Positions 8,371 to 16,054 of a stretch of 64,000 bases of DNA are shown one piece after another. Position numbers and translations under genes: made by a program. Source of the DNA: CALXXL01 sp034926605 (GTDB lineage Bacteria; Verrucomicrobiota; Lentisphaeria; Victivallales; Victivallaceae); the NCBI GenBank assembly GCA_034926605.1, contig JAYFQV010000006.1, positions 62,001 to 126,000 on the forward strand, given 5' to 3'. The notes beneath the pieces were generated by a model. The model saw only the letters and a program-made list of their open reading frames with translations. It was not told where the DNA came from and did no database searches. Numbering within the stretch: position 1 is the first letter of the stretch; each line of letters starts with the position of its first letter.

Positions 8371-8871
8371 ATGGGACTCTGGGATGTACTGACCATGGGG
8401 CCGGTCGGAGGACTGTTCGACAGCTTCGCCAAGCACGTGCTGTTCGCCCCGGTGACGCCGGTCCGCGGCAGCGTGGTGCGCTGCGACCTCGACTTCGGAC
8501 GGTTCGACCACACCGGGCTCTACGTAGGCAACAACCGGATCGTTGAGCTCGGCAGCGACGGCAAAGTGAAGCTGGTGACGCCGGAAGAGTTCCTGAACTC
8601 TACTCCGGCGCGGACCGGAATCAGCGTTTACGTGGCGTGCGACGAATCGACCGAAGTCCCGCTCGGGAGCCGGAAGGTCGCAAAGCGGGCGTTGCGGATG
8701 CTGGGTCGCTCGACGCACTACCATCCGGCGCTGAACAACTGCCACGAGTTCGTCTCGGGCTTTCTGACCGGGGAGTTCGACAACTGCGACAACATGTTGT
8801 GGATGCTCGAACAGACCATCGCCGACCGCCTTAACCACGGCGACGACATCTGCTGGCGGGTCTGGGGCTGA
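8371..8871 (+). CDS. LRAT-domain protein (NlpC/P60 superfamily, permuted papain fold)
   Basis: A 166-residue protein with the LRAT/H-rev107 arrangement: an early histidine in FDHTGLYVG (His47) and a later nucleophile in NNCHEFVSG (Cys124), the permuted order of a papain-like fold. Family members act as acyltransferases, phospholipases or thiol peptidases; bacterial versions are mostly uncharacterised and some are linked to mobile elements. No signal peptide is seen, so it is probably cytoplasmic. GGAGGTG five nt before the ATG is the strongest ribosome site in this stretch, and a perfect terminator follows. GC content and codon use differ from the AT-rich neighbours on both sides, suggesting separate origin or insertion. 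Confidence 0.8.
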   Translation: MGLWDVLTMGPVGGLFDSFAKHVLFAPVTPVRGSVVRCDLDFGRFDHTGLYVGNNRIVELGSDGKVKLVTPEEFLNSTPARTGISVYVACDESTEVPLGSRKVAKRALRMLGRSTHYHPALNNCHEFVSGFLTGEFDNCDNMLWMLEQTIADRLNHGDDICWRVWG

Positions 8872-8880
8872 GCCCCATCA

Positions 8881-8908
8881 AGATACGGCATCACGCCGTA
8901 TCTTTTTT
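8881..8908 (+). terminator. Rho-independent terminator of the LRAT gene
   Basis: Perfect nine-bp stem, AGATACGGC (8881-8889) with GCCGTATCT (8895-8903), five-nt loop, then six T. It lies nine bp after the stop codon. Confidence 0.85.
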
Positions 8909-9115
8909 GTCACAATGGCTTGGTGGAATATGCTTTGTAATTGATGTTCTCATTCAGAGTCAGAGTAAGACCGAGCTGTCCGCCATAGTGAGATTGCGAA
9001 CCTTAGCAACCCGGCTGGAAGCGAGTTACGCCGTCAAGAGCCGAAGATCGGCTACTCGACATACCGGAGCAGGACTGGCAATCCGCCGGAGATGAACGGG
9101 CCAGTGACGACAGCA

Positions 9116-10114
9116 TCACCGTTCGCAGTCCGCCGGGTCCGCCTCGTCGCGAAATATCAGGCGGCGGCCGCAATGCATACAACGGCCGATACGAAATGAT
9201 TCATACCAGAAAAACAAATGATCGGTTGCCGCCTTGCCACGTTTGCAGATAGGGCAATGAATGTCTGACAACCCGGAATTGCGGTTGATATCCCGGTACC
9301 AACTTGATAAAAAGTATGTTACCAATAATACACCGCCAAGCGGCAGCACAGATAAAATAATTGGATTTTTTCCGGAGACAATCCAGCCAAGACAGATAAA
9401 GCTGCCGGGAAGCCCGATCATTACGGAAATGGCAATCATCACATACAAATATCCGTCTTTTCTGATAATGCGCCTGCTCTCGCTTCGGGTGCAAGGCAAC
9501 GACACTAACTCATCCGGATAAAAACATATTTTCGGGACAATCCGTGCTTCCCGACTCTGCCGATATAGACTCAGCATAATCAGCCCGATCATCAAAAGCG
9601 CATTGACCGGAAGAATCAGATAAACGATCATATCCAGATGATCATAATATAAATTTTCCAAAACGAAAATCAGCAACAGCCAGACAATAGCGATAATGGA
9701 CGTAAGTATCCAAAGCGACTCAATGCCGGATGAAACCATAGTTGGGGGAGGACGCAGCAGAAACTCTCCGCATTTCGTACACACCCCCTTCTTCAAAACC
9801 GCCTCGGGAAGCAGTCTGCCCCCGCACTTGCCGCAGCGAAGCACGCCTGCCGTTTTTTCCGCGATGCCAACACAAAGCAAAGGCAGCATCGGCCAGAAGC
9901 CCCCGGCGACTATCAATCCGGCAAACACGCCACTTACGCCATCGCGTGATAAAAAATGCCGGACGCAACCACTATGATCCGTCACAAGCCAGAGGATTGC
10001 CGGAAGCAATGACAGGCACGCGGCCACCGCAGCACCGGTGCGGAAGAACCGCCACGTCCGAACCCGGGATTTTTCAAATGCCGCCTCCACTTCTTCCAAG
10101 GAAAAACCTTGCAT
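9116..10114 (-). CDS. Multi-pass membrane protein with two zinc ribbons, unknown function
   Basis: A 332-residue protein, not recognised as a named family. It carries two CxxC pairs typical of a zinc ribbon (LRCGKCGG and VCTKCGE) after the first two hydrophobic segments, about four further transmembrane helices, and a second ribbon at the C-terminus (IHCPICKRG, GRCMHCGRR). The pattern suggests a membrane protein with cytosolic zinc-knuckle modules. The start at 10114 is chosen because AGAGG sits just upstream; an ATG at 10132 and a TTG at 10189 are open in frame but lack a ribosome site. Neighbours are remnants and orphans, so context gives no role. Confidence 0.6.
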   Translation of the reverse strand: MQGFSLEEVEAAFEKSRVRTWRFFRTGAAVAACLSLLPAILWLVTDHSGCVRHFLSRDGVSGVFAGLIVAGGFWPMLPLLCVGIAEKTAGVLRCGKCGGRLLPEAVLKKGVCTKCGEFLLRPPPTMVSSGIESLWILTSIIAIVWLLLIFVLENLYYDHLDMIVYLILPVNALLMIGLIMLSLYRQSREARIVPKICFYPDELVSLPCTRSESRRIIRKDGYLYVMIAISVMIGLPGSFICLGWIVSGKNPIILSVLPLGGVLLVTYFLSSWYRDINRNSGLSDIHCPICKRGKAATDHLFFWYESFRIGRCMHCGRRLIFRDEADPADCER

Positions 10115-10248
10115 TCCGCCTCTTTGCCTCATTAAGGTCTGATTACTGAAACACAACCTAAAAATAGCGCTCACCCGCGAGAAAATCAAATGCGGACATG
10201 CGCGATTCGAAGCGAAAACTTGACTTTATGGAAAAATGTGATATATCA

Positions 10249-10515
10249 CTACCATGCTAATTTAAGGAAAATTATAAATATCATAAAAAGCTGGAACAAC
10301 CATTGCATTTCGTTTGCAGGCAAACGCCGCAGTAGTTCTGAACGCACGTCTTTCGCAATTCGATAAACTGTTGGACGAATATTGAAAAGACGCGAAATCA
10401 CAGTCGTTGTCGGATGCTTTGATAAAAACATTATGGTTTTTATAAAGTGGTATTGAAGAATACGGTTGAACTTAAAATGGCGGCGGCCAACCAGCTGTTG
10501 CCGCGGCGATGGTGG
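10249..10515 (-). pseudogene. Remnant of a helix-turn-helix protein
   Basis: An open frame without a good start runs from 10515 to the stop at 10249. It reads like protein: VGRRHFKFNRILQYHFIKT, then TTTVISRLFNIRPTVYRIAK, which looks like a helix-turn-helix, then DVRSELLRRLPANEMQW. The first in-frame ATG (10431) cuts into the plausible sequence, so this is more likely the tail of a decayed gene, perhaps a transposase or regulator, than an intact 60-residue protein. It occupies most of the gap 10115-10539, where nothing else is seen. Confidence 0.3.
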
Positions 10516-10539
10516 TTATAAATTGATGGTAATCGAAAC

Positions 10540-11166
10540 ATGAAATCCAAAGCATTATCTTTTTTAGGCCGAAACAAGAGCAGTTTCATCATAGGAATAT
10601 TTTGTTATTTCTTTATGGTTGCAGTTTTGTGGTTTTTTGACTTTACAGGACATGAAAGTTGCGCATCAAGCGTTCTTTGTAGAGTGTTATGCGTCCCGGC
10701 CTCTACGTTGGATGTGTTGGGATTCCCTTATACTCTGCGGTCTTATCAAGACACTTTTCTGGCGTTAATATCTTATCCCATCGGTATTTTATGGTGCGGT
10801 CTGTGCGTGGTGGTTGTCAGAAAAATCCTCGCATTGCTGAAGCCATTATTTCCAGAGGATTATATATTATTTCATGTAAAAAATGAAGCCTATTTAAGTA
10901 TGTTTATCTTAAAAGGAATCGCCATCGGCGTTTTGGGAAGCCTGATAAGCATGTTGTTCAACCCTGTCTTTCTAATAGTTATGGAAATACTGGCATTGAT
11001 TTACGACTATTCCGACTTGGTTGCGGCATTCGAGAGAAACAATTATATTTTGCTTATATTTTTATATGCTTTATCATCATTGCTCTCCGGAGTCGTATAT
11101 GGACTGTTGATGTTTTATTTATCAACTTATAAGATCATTCGGGTCTTTGCCGAAGATCGTTTATGA
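10540..11166 (+). CDS. Hypothetical AT-rich membrane protein
   Basis: A 208-residue protein, unrecognised. It has about four to five hydrophobic helices (SSFIIGIFCYFFMVAVLWFF, FLALISYPIGILWCGLCVVV, MFILKGIAIGVLGSLIS, ILLIFLYALSSLLSGVVYG). Cysteines cluster between the first two helices (ESCASSVLCRVLCVPAS). Codon use is clearly AT-rich compared with the host-like genes to the right, which points to acquired DNA. There is no convincing Shine-Dalgarno before the ATG. It could be an orphan from a phage or plasmid membrane module. Confidence 0.5.
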   Translation: MKSKALSFLGRNKSSFIIGIFCYFFMVAVLWFFDFTGHESCASSVLCRVLCVPASTLDVLGFPYTLRSYQDTFLALISYPIGILWCGLCVVVVRKILALLKPLFPEDYILFHVKNEAYLSMFILKGIAIGVLGSLISMLFNPVFLIVMEILALIYDYSDLVAAFERNNYILLIFLYALSSLLSGVVYGLLMFYLSTYKIIRVFAEDRL

Positions 11167-11395
11167 AACAAACTGTTATCGAGCAGACAATATTGCGATT
11201 ACAGAATAAAATCTAAATCAGATAACCATTCATGGGCGGCTCTATGCGACACAAGATTTACGTTGACGGAGTTGTTTGTAGTGGACGTTGACGTGGTTAC
11301 GCCGTTACGTCCGCGGTCGGGAGCTACACCTGTATATAAAACTCGGGAACGGATGGTGGTTGAAGCCCGCCGCCCCCGGGTCCAGGGAAATCAGA

Positions 11396-11756
11396 TTATC
11401 CGATCAACGCCAGCACGCCGTCATCCACTTTCACCGTATAGCCCTTGGCGCTGTCGCCGTACTCGAAATTGGCGTAGAGAGTGCCGTCTTTGTACAGCTC
11501 AATCTGGAGACCTTCAAGCACATCCTCGTCGCCGCAGGTCATCAGGTCGTAACTGCCGGTGCTGTCGCCGAGCTCAATCTTCAGCAGGTTGTCGCCGCCA
11601 TCGGTGAAGCTAAACCCGTCGGCGAAACATTCCACCTCCGTGCGCGGTCAGATCAAAGTCGACGGTGGACGCGGTGTAGTCGCCGCTGTACTCCATTACG
11701 GTGTCGCCGCTGAAACTGAGAACGTCGAAGGAAAACACATTATCAAAAGTCCAATG
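11396..11756 (-). pseudogene. Frameshifted C-terminal remnant of a beta-rich surface-type protein
   Basis: Two frames join into one plausible protein tail. The first, open from 11756, reads WTFDNVFSFDVLSFSGDTVM then EYSGDYTASTVDFDLTA. After a shift near 11640 the second continues as ECFADGFSFTDGGDNLLKIE through LYKDGTLYANFEYGDSAKGY to VDDGVLALIG and a stop at 11396. The short alternating polar and hydrophobic pattern with many G, D and T resembles repeat-rich secreted proteins. Upstream sequence is missing. The remainder of 11167-11395 shows no coding pattern that I can support. Confidence 0.5.
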
Positions 11757-11824
11757 CTAGACATTGGCGATATTACCGAGCATTGGTTTATATTCGAGCA
11801 TGGTCAACCGTAAATCCGAAGATA

Positions 11825-11851
11825 AAAAATCCAGCTTCCGAATGGAGCTGG
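11825..11851 (-). terminator. Terminator-like hairpin for leftward transcription
   Basis: On the minus strand, CCAGCT (11851-11846) pairs with AGCTGG (11836-11831) and a short T-run follows (11829-11825). It sits 55 bp beyond the stop of the small remnant at 11907-12118. Confidence 0.5.
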
Positions 11852-11906
11852 TTATGAGTAATAGTATCAAATGGTGGGCGGAACATGAGCGCGTAAGTGG
11901 TTGTTT

Positions 11907-12118
11907 TTAAGGAACAAAACTAGCATCAATCTCCTGTTGCTCAACAGAAAACTGACGGATTGAGCCAAGTTTTTATCCTTACGAATCACAACCGCCGCGT
12001 AGCACTTTTTGCCACTTTTAGGCCTTAAATGGTACTGAATGGTACCATGAGTCCCATGGCAAATACCGGCAGGCACCATATGTTTTTTCCCTCTGCAATC
12101 AACCTGTAGCATCACCAT
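11907..12118 (-). pseudogene. Small frameshifted gene remnant (about 70 residues when repaired)
   Basis: From ATG 12118 the frame reads MVMLQVDCRGKKHMVPAGIC, then GTHGTIQYHLRPKSGKKCYA and AVVIRKDK. A frame change at the A-run near 11970 leads into LGSIRQFSVEQQEIDASFVP and a stop at 11907. The joined reading is far more protein-like than the uninterrupted 83-residue frame ending at 11867. Not recognised; a fragment of a mobile-element protein is possible. The rest of 12119-12238 holds no gene. Confidence 0.4.
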
Positions 12119-12238
12119 GATGCTATCACTTTCAATATATCACACAAACTCTAACCGACAAGCAAGATTGATCTTTATTTTAAAATTCTTCACCAGTCCA
12201 ATTAAGCTTGGCTTCGACAGCCCCGGGCACCAGATTCC

Positions 12239-13459
12239 TTAACTGCAAGTGAGAGTACGATGCGCCAACGCGACGGCCAGTCCACCCTGCGAAGTCTCCC
12301 GGTAGAGCGAGGGAAGATCATGCCCAGTGTCTTTCATCGCACGGATCACCGTGTCAAGGGACACCCGATGCCGGCCGTCGGAGAACAACGCGTATTCTGC
12401 CGCGGCCAAAGCTTTGTTGGCCGCTACTACGTTACGCTCAATACATGGGATTTGCACCAATCCCATCACGGGGTCGCAGGTGAGTCCGAGAAAATGCTCC
12501 AATCCAATCTCCGCCGCGTATTCGACCTGATTGGCAGAACCGCCGAGAAGCTGGGCGCAGGCCGCAGCAGCCATCGCGCACGCAACGCCGACTTCCCCTT
12601 GGCACCCTACCTCCGCGCCGGAGATGGAGGCGTTGCATTTGGCCGTGTTGCCCACCAGCCCGGCGACCGCCAGAGCCTGAAGTATCTCATTTTCCGTACA
12701 CGGCAGCCGCTCAAACAAATAACGCAGCACTGCGGGCAGCACGCCGCACGAGCCGCAGGTCGGAGCCGTTACCACGATCCCGTGGCCGGCGTTTTCTTCG
12801 CTCACCGCCAGCGCGTATGAAGATATCAGTCCAGTCCGCGTCCGCCAGGATTTGCCGAGCGCCCGGGTCTGTGCGTAAAACGCGGCGGCTTTCCGGGGAA
12901 ACTTCAGGCCGCCCGGTAGAACGCCCTCGTGGTTCAATCCGTTGTGGATCGTCGTTTGCATCTGCCCCCAGACCTCCGCAAAAAAATCGCGGATGCCGTT
13001 TCCTTCATTTTCCGTCACGATCTGCCAGAGCGGGATACCGTTTTCCTCAGCATGTCGAACGATCTCCGAAAAATTCAGAAAAGGATACACCGTTCGCGTT
13101 TCTCTTCGTTCACCTTCTTCGGCAAGCTCCCCGCCGCCGACACTGAACACCAGCCACGGCTTATCCAAAAGATTCCCGTCGGAATCGAAACATTCGTATT
13201 TCATCCCATTAGGGTGAAAGGGCAATATGACGTCCGGCCGCCAGACAATTTCGGCACGCTCGCACCCCAGTACTTCAAGGACCGCTTGATCGGTAAAGTG
13301 CCCCCCGCCGGTCGCGGCGAGACTGCCGTACAGCGTGACCCGGAAGAACGCCGCGCCAGAATGACAGGTGAGAAATTTCTGTGCCGCGTATCGCGGAGCC
13401 ATCGTGTGACTGCTGGAAGGCCCCATCCCGATGCGAAACAATTCTTTCAAAGACTGCAT
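12239..13459 (-). CDS. sdaA: L-serine ammonia-lyase (Fe-S L-serine dehydratase), single chain
   Basis: A 406-residue enzyme that deaminates L-serine to pyruvate and ammonia in the cytoplasm, using an oxygen-sensitive [4Fe-4S] cluster. The N-terminal beta domain begins MQSLKELFRIGMGPSSSHTM, the family hallmark. The alpha domain carries the cluster cysteines in APTCGSCGVLPA, AKCNASISGAEVGCQGEVG and LTCDPVMGLVQIPCIERN. Alpha and beta parts are fused as in E. coli SdaA (454 residues), slightly shorter here. AGGT precedes the ATG. The transcript should start near 13635, giving an unusually long leader with a small reading frame and alternative hairpins. Use of serine as an energy source suits an anaerobe. 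Confidence 0.93.
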   Translation of the reverse strand: MQSLKELFRIGMGPSSSHTMAPRYAAQKFLTCHSGAAFFRVTLYGSLAATGGGHFTDQAVLEVLGCERAEIVWRPDVILPFHPNGMKYECFDSDGNLLDKPWLVFSVGGGELAEEGERRETRTVYPFLNFSEIVRHAEENGIPLWQIVTENEGNGIRDFFAEVWGQMQTTIHNGLNHEGVLPGGLKFPRKAAAFYAQTRALGKSWRTRTGLISSYALAVSEENAGHGIVVTAPTCGSCGVLPAVLRYLFERLPCTENEILQALAVAGLVGNTAKCNASISGAEVGCQGEVGVACAMAAAACAQLLGGSANQVEYAAEIGLEHFLGLTCDPVMGLVQIPCIERNVVAANKALAAAEYALFSDGRHRVSLDTVIRAMKDTGHDLPSLYRETSQGGLAVALAHRTLTCS

Positions 13460-13490
13460 GTTTTACCTGTTTTCCGTTTTAGCCGCCACT

Positions 13491-13607
13491 TCAGGCGATG
13501 CCACCGCCGGAGAAAGATGCCCGACATTTTCCGGCATCGACGCAACCGCTGTAGATGGTGCCGACGGACAATCTGATGCTCTGTTTCTCCTGTTTCGATC
13601 TTCCCAT
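13491..13607 (-). CDS. Candidate leader peptide ORF upstream of the serine dehydratase (38 aa)
   Basis: From ATG 13607 the frame reads MGRSKQEKQSIRLSVGTIYS then GCVDAGKCRASFSGGGIA and stops 31 bp before the dehydratase ATG. An AAGGAAG element lies upstream. It has six serines in 38 residues. The RNA holds GATGCC followed by two downstream GGCATC copies; the first forms a hairpin followed by TTTCT, the second would compete. That layout resembles attenuation or coupled translation, but neither is shown by sequence alone. Confidence 0.35.
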   Translation of the reverse strand: MGRSKQEKQSIRLSVGTIYSGCVDAGKCRASFSGGGIA

Positions 13608-13641
13608 ATCTCACTTCTTCCTTAAATAACGATTATGGCTG

Positions 13642-13670
13642 AATATACAGGGGAAAAAACAAAAAGGCAA
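13642..13670 (-). promoter_or_regulatory. Promoter for the serine dehydratase transcript
   Basis: On the minus strand, TTGCCT (13670-13665), 17 bp, TATATT (13647-13642); expected start near 13635. Its -35 box and spacer overlap the T-rich tail of the tRNA-Val terminator. Confidence 0.55.
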
Positions 13671-13702
13671 GCCCCGATGGTACCGAATGGTACTTCCGGG
13701 GC
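13653..13702 (-). terminator. Terminator downstream of tRNA-Val
   Basis: Outer stem GCCCCG (13671-13676) with CGGGGC (13697-13702), inner stem GTACC (13680-13684) with GGTAC (13689-13693) around a GAAT loop. T-rich sequence follows on the minus strand. Confidence 0.6.
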
Positions 13703-13718
13703 ATTTTAAGCTAAAAAA

Positions 13719-13795
13719 TGGTGGGCGTGATAGGACTCGAACCTACGACTTCAACGATGTGAACGTTGCGCTCTAACCAGCTGAGCTACACGCCC
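13719..13795 (-). tRNA. tRNA-Val (anticodon CAC)
   Basis: Minus-strand cloverleaf: acceptor GGGCGTG/CACGCCC, D-stem GCTC/GAGC, anticodon stem CAACG/CGTTG with loop TTCACAT (anticodon CAC, reading GUG), T-arm GTAGG TTCGAGT CCTAT. Discriminator A at 13722 and an encoded CCA (13721-13719). A near-consensus promoter lies at 13815-13842. Confidence 0.95.
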
Positions 13796-13814
13796 GATCA
13801 AATCATGTTTTTTA

Positions 13815-13842
13815 ATATACATCGGCGCTGATAAATGTCAAG
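13815..13842 (-). promoter_or_regulatory. Promoter for tRNA-Val
   Basis: On the minus strand, TTGACA (13842-13837), 16 bp, TATATT (13820-13815), 19 bp before the tRNA 5' end. Confidence 0.75.
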
Positions 13843-13900
13843 CGGAAGTCGACGCATTTTTGAAAAAATGAAGCAGCGATTCCGGTATCGACACAAAACA

Positions 13901-14890
13901 TTACCGGCCGAAGCCACCAAGATATTCGATAAACTTCTTATCCTCTTCGATCGAACGCCCTCGCGTGGTAAGATAACCGCCGGTCATGATTGCGTTCATT
14001 CCGGCAAGCGTCAGCAACCCCTGGAAATCCTTCATCACCGTCTCCCGACCGGCGGTGAACTTCAACATTTTCGACGGGTTAATCAGCCTGAAAATCGCAA
14101 AAGTCTTCGCCACGTCCGCCGGAGTCATCACCGGCATCCCCTCCAGCGGGGTGCCCTTGATCGGCAGCAGCACGTTAAGCGGCGTGCCGTCCACGTCGAG
14201 TTCCCTTATCGCCAGAGCCAGCTTCACCCGGTCTCTCCAGCTTTCGCCAAGCCCTATGATGCCGCCGCAGCAGATCGTCATCCCATATTTCTGCAAATAT
14301 TTGATGGTCGAAATTTTTTCCTCGACGGAGTGCTGTTTCGTAATCAGTTCGCCGTAACGCTCGGGATTGGTCTGAAGATTCATATTATAGCGCCAGGCAC
14401 CGTGCTCGACCAGCATCTTCGCGGTCTCTTCCGACAGAATGCCGAGCGACACGCATACTTTCAAGTCCGGCATCTCCTCGCGCAACGCGTCCAGCATGTC
14501 CAATATCCGGGCGAACTCTTCATCGGGCTTCAGGTATCCGCGCCCGCTGGTAACAATTCCGAAAGTACGCACCCCGTGCGCGTATATCTCCCTCGCCGCA
14601 GCCAATATCTCCTCTTTCGGCAGCAGCGGATAGGTCTCTATCCCGGTATTATGGTTCACGGCCTGAGCGCAGAAACGGCAATTCTGGGCACAGACCCCGC
14701 TCTTGGCGTTGACAATGCTGCAGGAGAGGATTTCCGGCGCGTATTTCACCCTGACCTTGTTCGCCAGCGACACCAGGTCGAGGATGTCCGCACCCTCCAC
14801 TTCGGCCAGCGCCACGGCTTCGTCTTCCGAAAGCAGCGCTCCGTCCAGCACCTTGTAGGCGTTTTCAACAGCTTTGTTTATCGTGTTCAT
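13901..14890 (-). CDS. bioB: Biotin synthase with altered auxiliary-cluster ligands
   Basis: A 329-residue radical SAM enzyme that inserts sulfur into dethiobiotin. The SAM cluster motif is Cys67-x3-Cys71-x2-Cys74 (CAQNCRFC); length and order match BioB. Compared with the E. coli [2Fe-2S] ligands Cys97, Cys128, Cys188 and Arg260, positions 128 and 188 are kept (Cys146 and Cys207, with an adjacent Cys208). Cys97 falls in TFGIVTSGRGYL without a cysteine, and Arg260 is replaced by Lys in MLKFTAGRE. This fits the distinct BioB type described from obligate anaerobes with a different auxiliary cluster (recalled from the literature). No other biotin gene is near. The -10 box is eight nt from the ATG, so the mRNA is probably leaderless. 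Confidence 0.92.
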   Translation of the reverse strand: MNTINKAVENAYKVLDGALLSEDEAVALAEVEGADILDLVSLANKVRVKYAPEILSCSIVNAKSGVCAQNCRFCAQAVNHNTGIETYPLLPKEEILAAAREIYAHGVRTFGIVTSGRGYLKPDEEFARILDMLDALREEMPDLKVCVSLGILSEETAKMLVEHGAWRYNMNLQTNPERYGELITKQHSVEEKISTIKYLQKYGMTICCGGIIGLGESWRDRVKLALAIRELDVDGTPLNVLLPIKGTPLEGMPVMTPADVAKTFAIFRLINPSKMLKFTAGRETVMKDFQGLLTLAGMNAIMTGGYLTTRGRSIEEDKKFIEYLGGFGR

Positions 14891-14898
14891 AGTTGATT

Positions 14899-14927
14899 AA
14901 TATACACCGTCACGGTGGACTTTTCAA
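14899..14927 (-). promoter_or_regulatory. Promoter of bioB (leaderless type)
   Basis: On the minus strand, TTGAAA (14927-14922), 17 bp, TATATT (14904-14899). The ATG at 14890 follows after eight nt, leaving room for a leader of only two or three nt. Confidence 0.75.
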
Positions 14928-14943
14928 AGAACCGGTGTATTTT
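14916..14943 (+). promoter_or_regulatory. Promoter of hydE (leaderless type)
   Basis: TGGACT (14916-14921), 16 bp, TATTTT (14938-14943), then seven nt to ATG 14951. The -35 directly abuts the bioB -35 on the other strand, so the two promoters share one face of DNA. Confidence 0.5.
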
Positions 14944-14950
14944 ATTTGCC

Positions 14951-16054
14951 ATGGAACTGCAAGGAATACTAGACAAAGCCAAAGCCACGCGGCGCAGGCT
15001 GTCCGGCCGCGAGCTGGAGTATCTGCTTTCGCTCGATTCCGAGTCGGAACAGCAACGGCTCTTCGACGCCGCTTACGAGATAAAACTCGCATATATCGGG
15101 AAAAAGGTCAGCATCCGCGGACTGATCGAAATGGGCAATGTCTGCGCAAAAAACTGCTACTACTGCGGCATCCGCCGCGGGAACACCGCCGTTCGGCGGT
15201 TCGAGCTGGATATCGACGCCATCGAACGCATGGCCCGCTGGGCATACGAGCACCGTTACGGGTCGCTGGTGCTGCAATCCGGCGAGGTGGAATCGGAAAA
15301 ACGCACCGAATTTGTGGAGGAGGCGCTTCGCCGCATCATGAAACTTTCCGGCGGCCGTCTTGGCATAACCCTCTCGCTGGGAGAGCAGCGCGACGAGGTC
15401 TACCGCCGCTGGCACGAGGCGGGAGCGCGGCGCTACCTGCTTCGGCTTGAGACCTCGTCTCCGGCGTTTTACCGCGAACTTCACCCTGCCGACCACAACT
15501 TTTTCCGACGCCGCCGCTGTCTTTCGGTCCTCCGCAGAATCGGCTATCAGGTGGGTTCCGGAGTTATGATCGGGCTGCCGGGGCAAACCTTGAAGCAGCT
15601 TGCCCGCGACCTGGAGTTCTTCGGCCGCGCCGATCTGGACATGATCGGTATGGGACCGTATCTGCCGCACCATGCCACTCCGCTCGGCAAAGACATCGCC
15701 TTCACCCCGGAATACCGCCGCCGCCAGCTGCTGCTCGGCCTGAAAACCGTGGCGGTCTGCCGGCTATACCTTCATGATGTGAACATCGCCTCCACCACCG
15801 CGCTTCAGGCGCTGGCTCCGGACGGTCGCGAACGCGGATTGCTGGCCGGCGCCAATGTGGTGATGCCGAACATCACCGACACCTGCTATCGCAAGGATTA
15901 TTTCCTATATGAAAACAAGCCGGGCAGCGATGAAAATTCGGCCGAGAGCCTGGCTGCTTTCGAGCGCAGCATTGCCAACATCGGCGAGGAAATCCTCTGG
16001 GGCGAACACGGCGACTCGAAACACTACTTCTCCCGCACCGGCGCCGACGACTGA
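14951..16054 (+). CDS. hydE: [FeFe]-hydrogenase H-cluster radical SAM maturase
   Basis: A 367-residue radical SAM protein of the HydE/PylB/BioB group. IRGLIEMGNVCAKNCYYCGI contains the SAM cluster cysteines 65, 69 and 72 and the HydE-type lead-in. GYQVGSGVMIGLPGQTLKQL and DLDMIGMGPYLPHHATPL are typical of HydE. HydE acts with HydF and HydG to build the diiron subcluster of [FeFe]-hydrogenase, so the cell should make hydrogen or use it; neither partner is in this window. Start 14951 is preferred to GTG 14915 because a promoter-like element ends only seven nt before it. No Shine-Dalgarno. Its 3' end overlaps the convergent MATE gene by 31 bp. Confidence 0.88.
   Translation: MELQGILDKAKATRRRLSGRELEYLLSLDSESEQQRLFDAAYEIKLAYIGKKVSIRGLIEMGNVCAKNCYYCGIRRGNTAVRRFELDIDAIERMARWAYEHRYGSLVLQSGEVESEKRTEFVEEALRRIMKLSGGRLGITLSLGEQRDEVYRRWHEAGARRYLLRLETSSPAFYRELHPADHNFFRRRRCLSVLRRIGYQVGSGVMIGLPGQTLKQLARDLEFFGRADLDMIGMGPYLPHHATPLGKDIAFTPEYRRRQLLLGLKTVAVCRLYLHDVNIASTTALQALAPDGRERGLLAGANVVMPNITDTCYRKDYFLYENKPGSDENSAESLAAFERSIANIGEEILWGEHGDSKHYFSRTGADD

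Noticed and set aside
8907..9095. Plus-strand ORF of 62 codons after the LRAT terminator
   Set aside because: It starts inside the terminator tail, has no ribosome site and shows no domain.
12030..13694. Near-identical 17-bp motif TGGTAC-(T/C)-GAATGGTAC at 12030-12046 and 13678-13694, beside a tRNA, like attachment-site repeats
   Set aside because: The second copy is the inner stem-loop of the tRNA-Val terminator, the match is short (15 of 17), and no integrase gene is seen.
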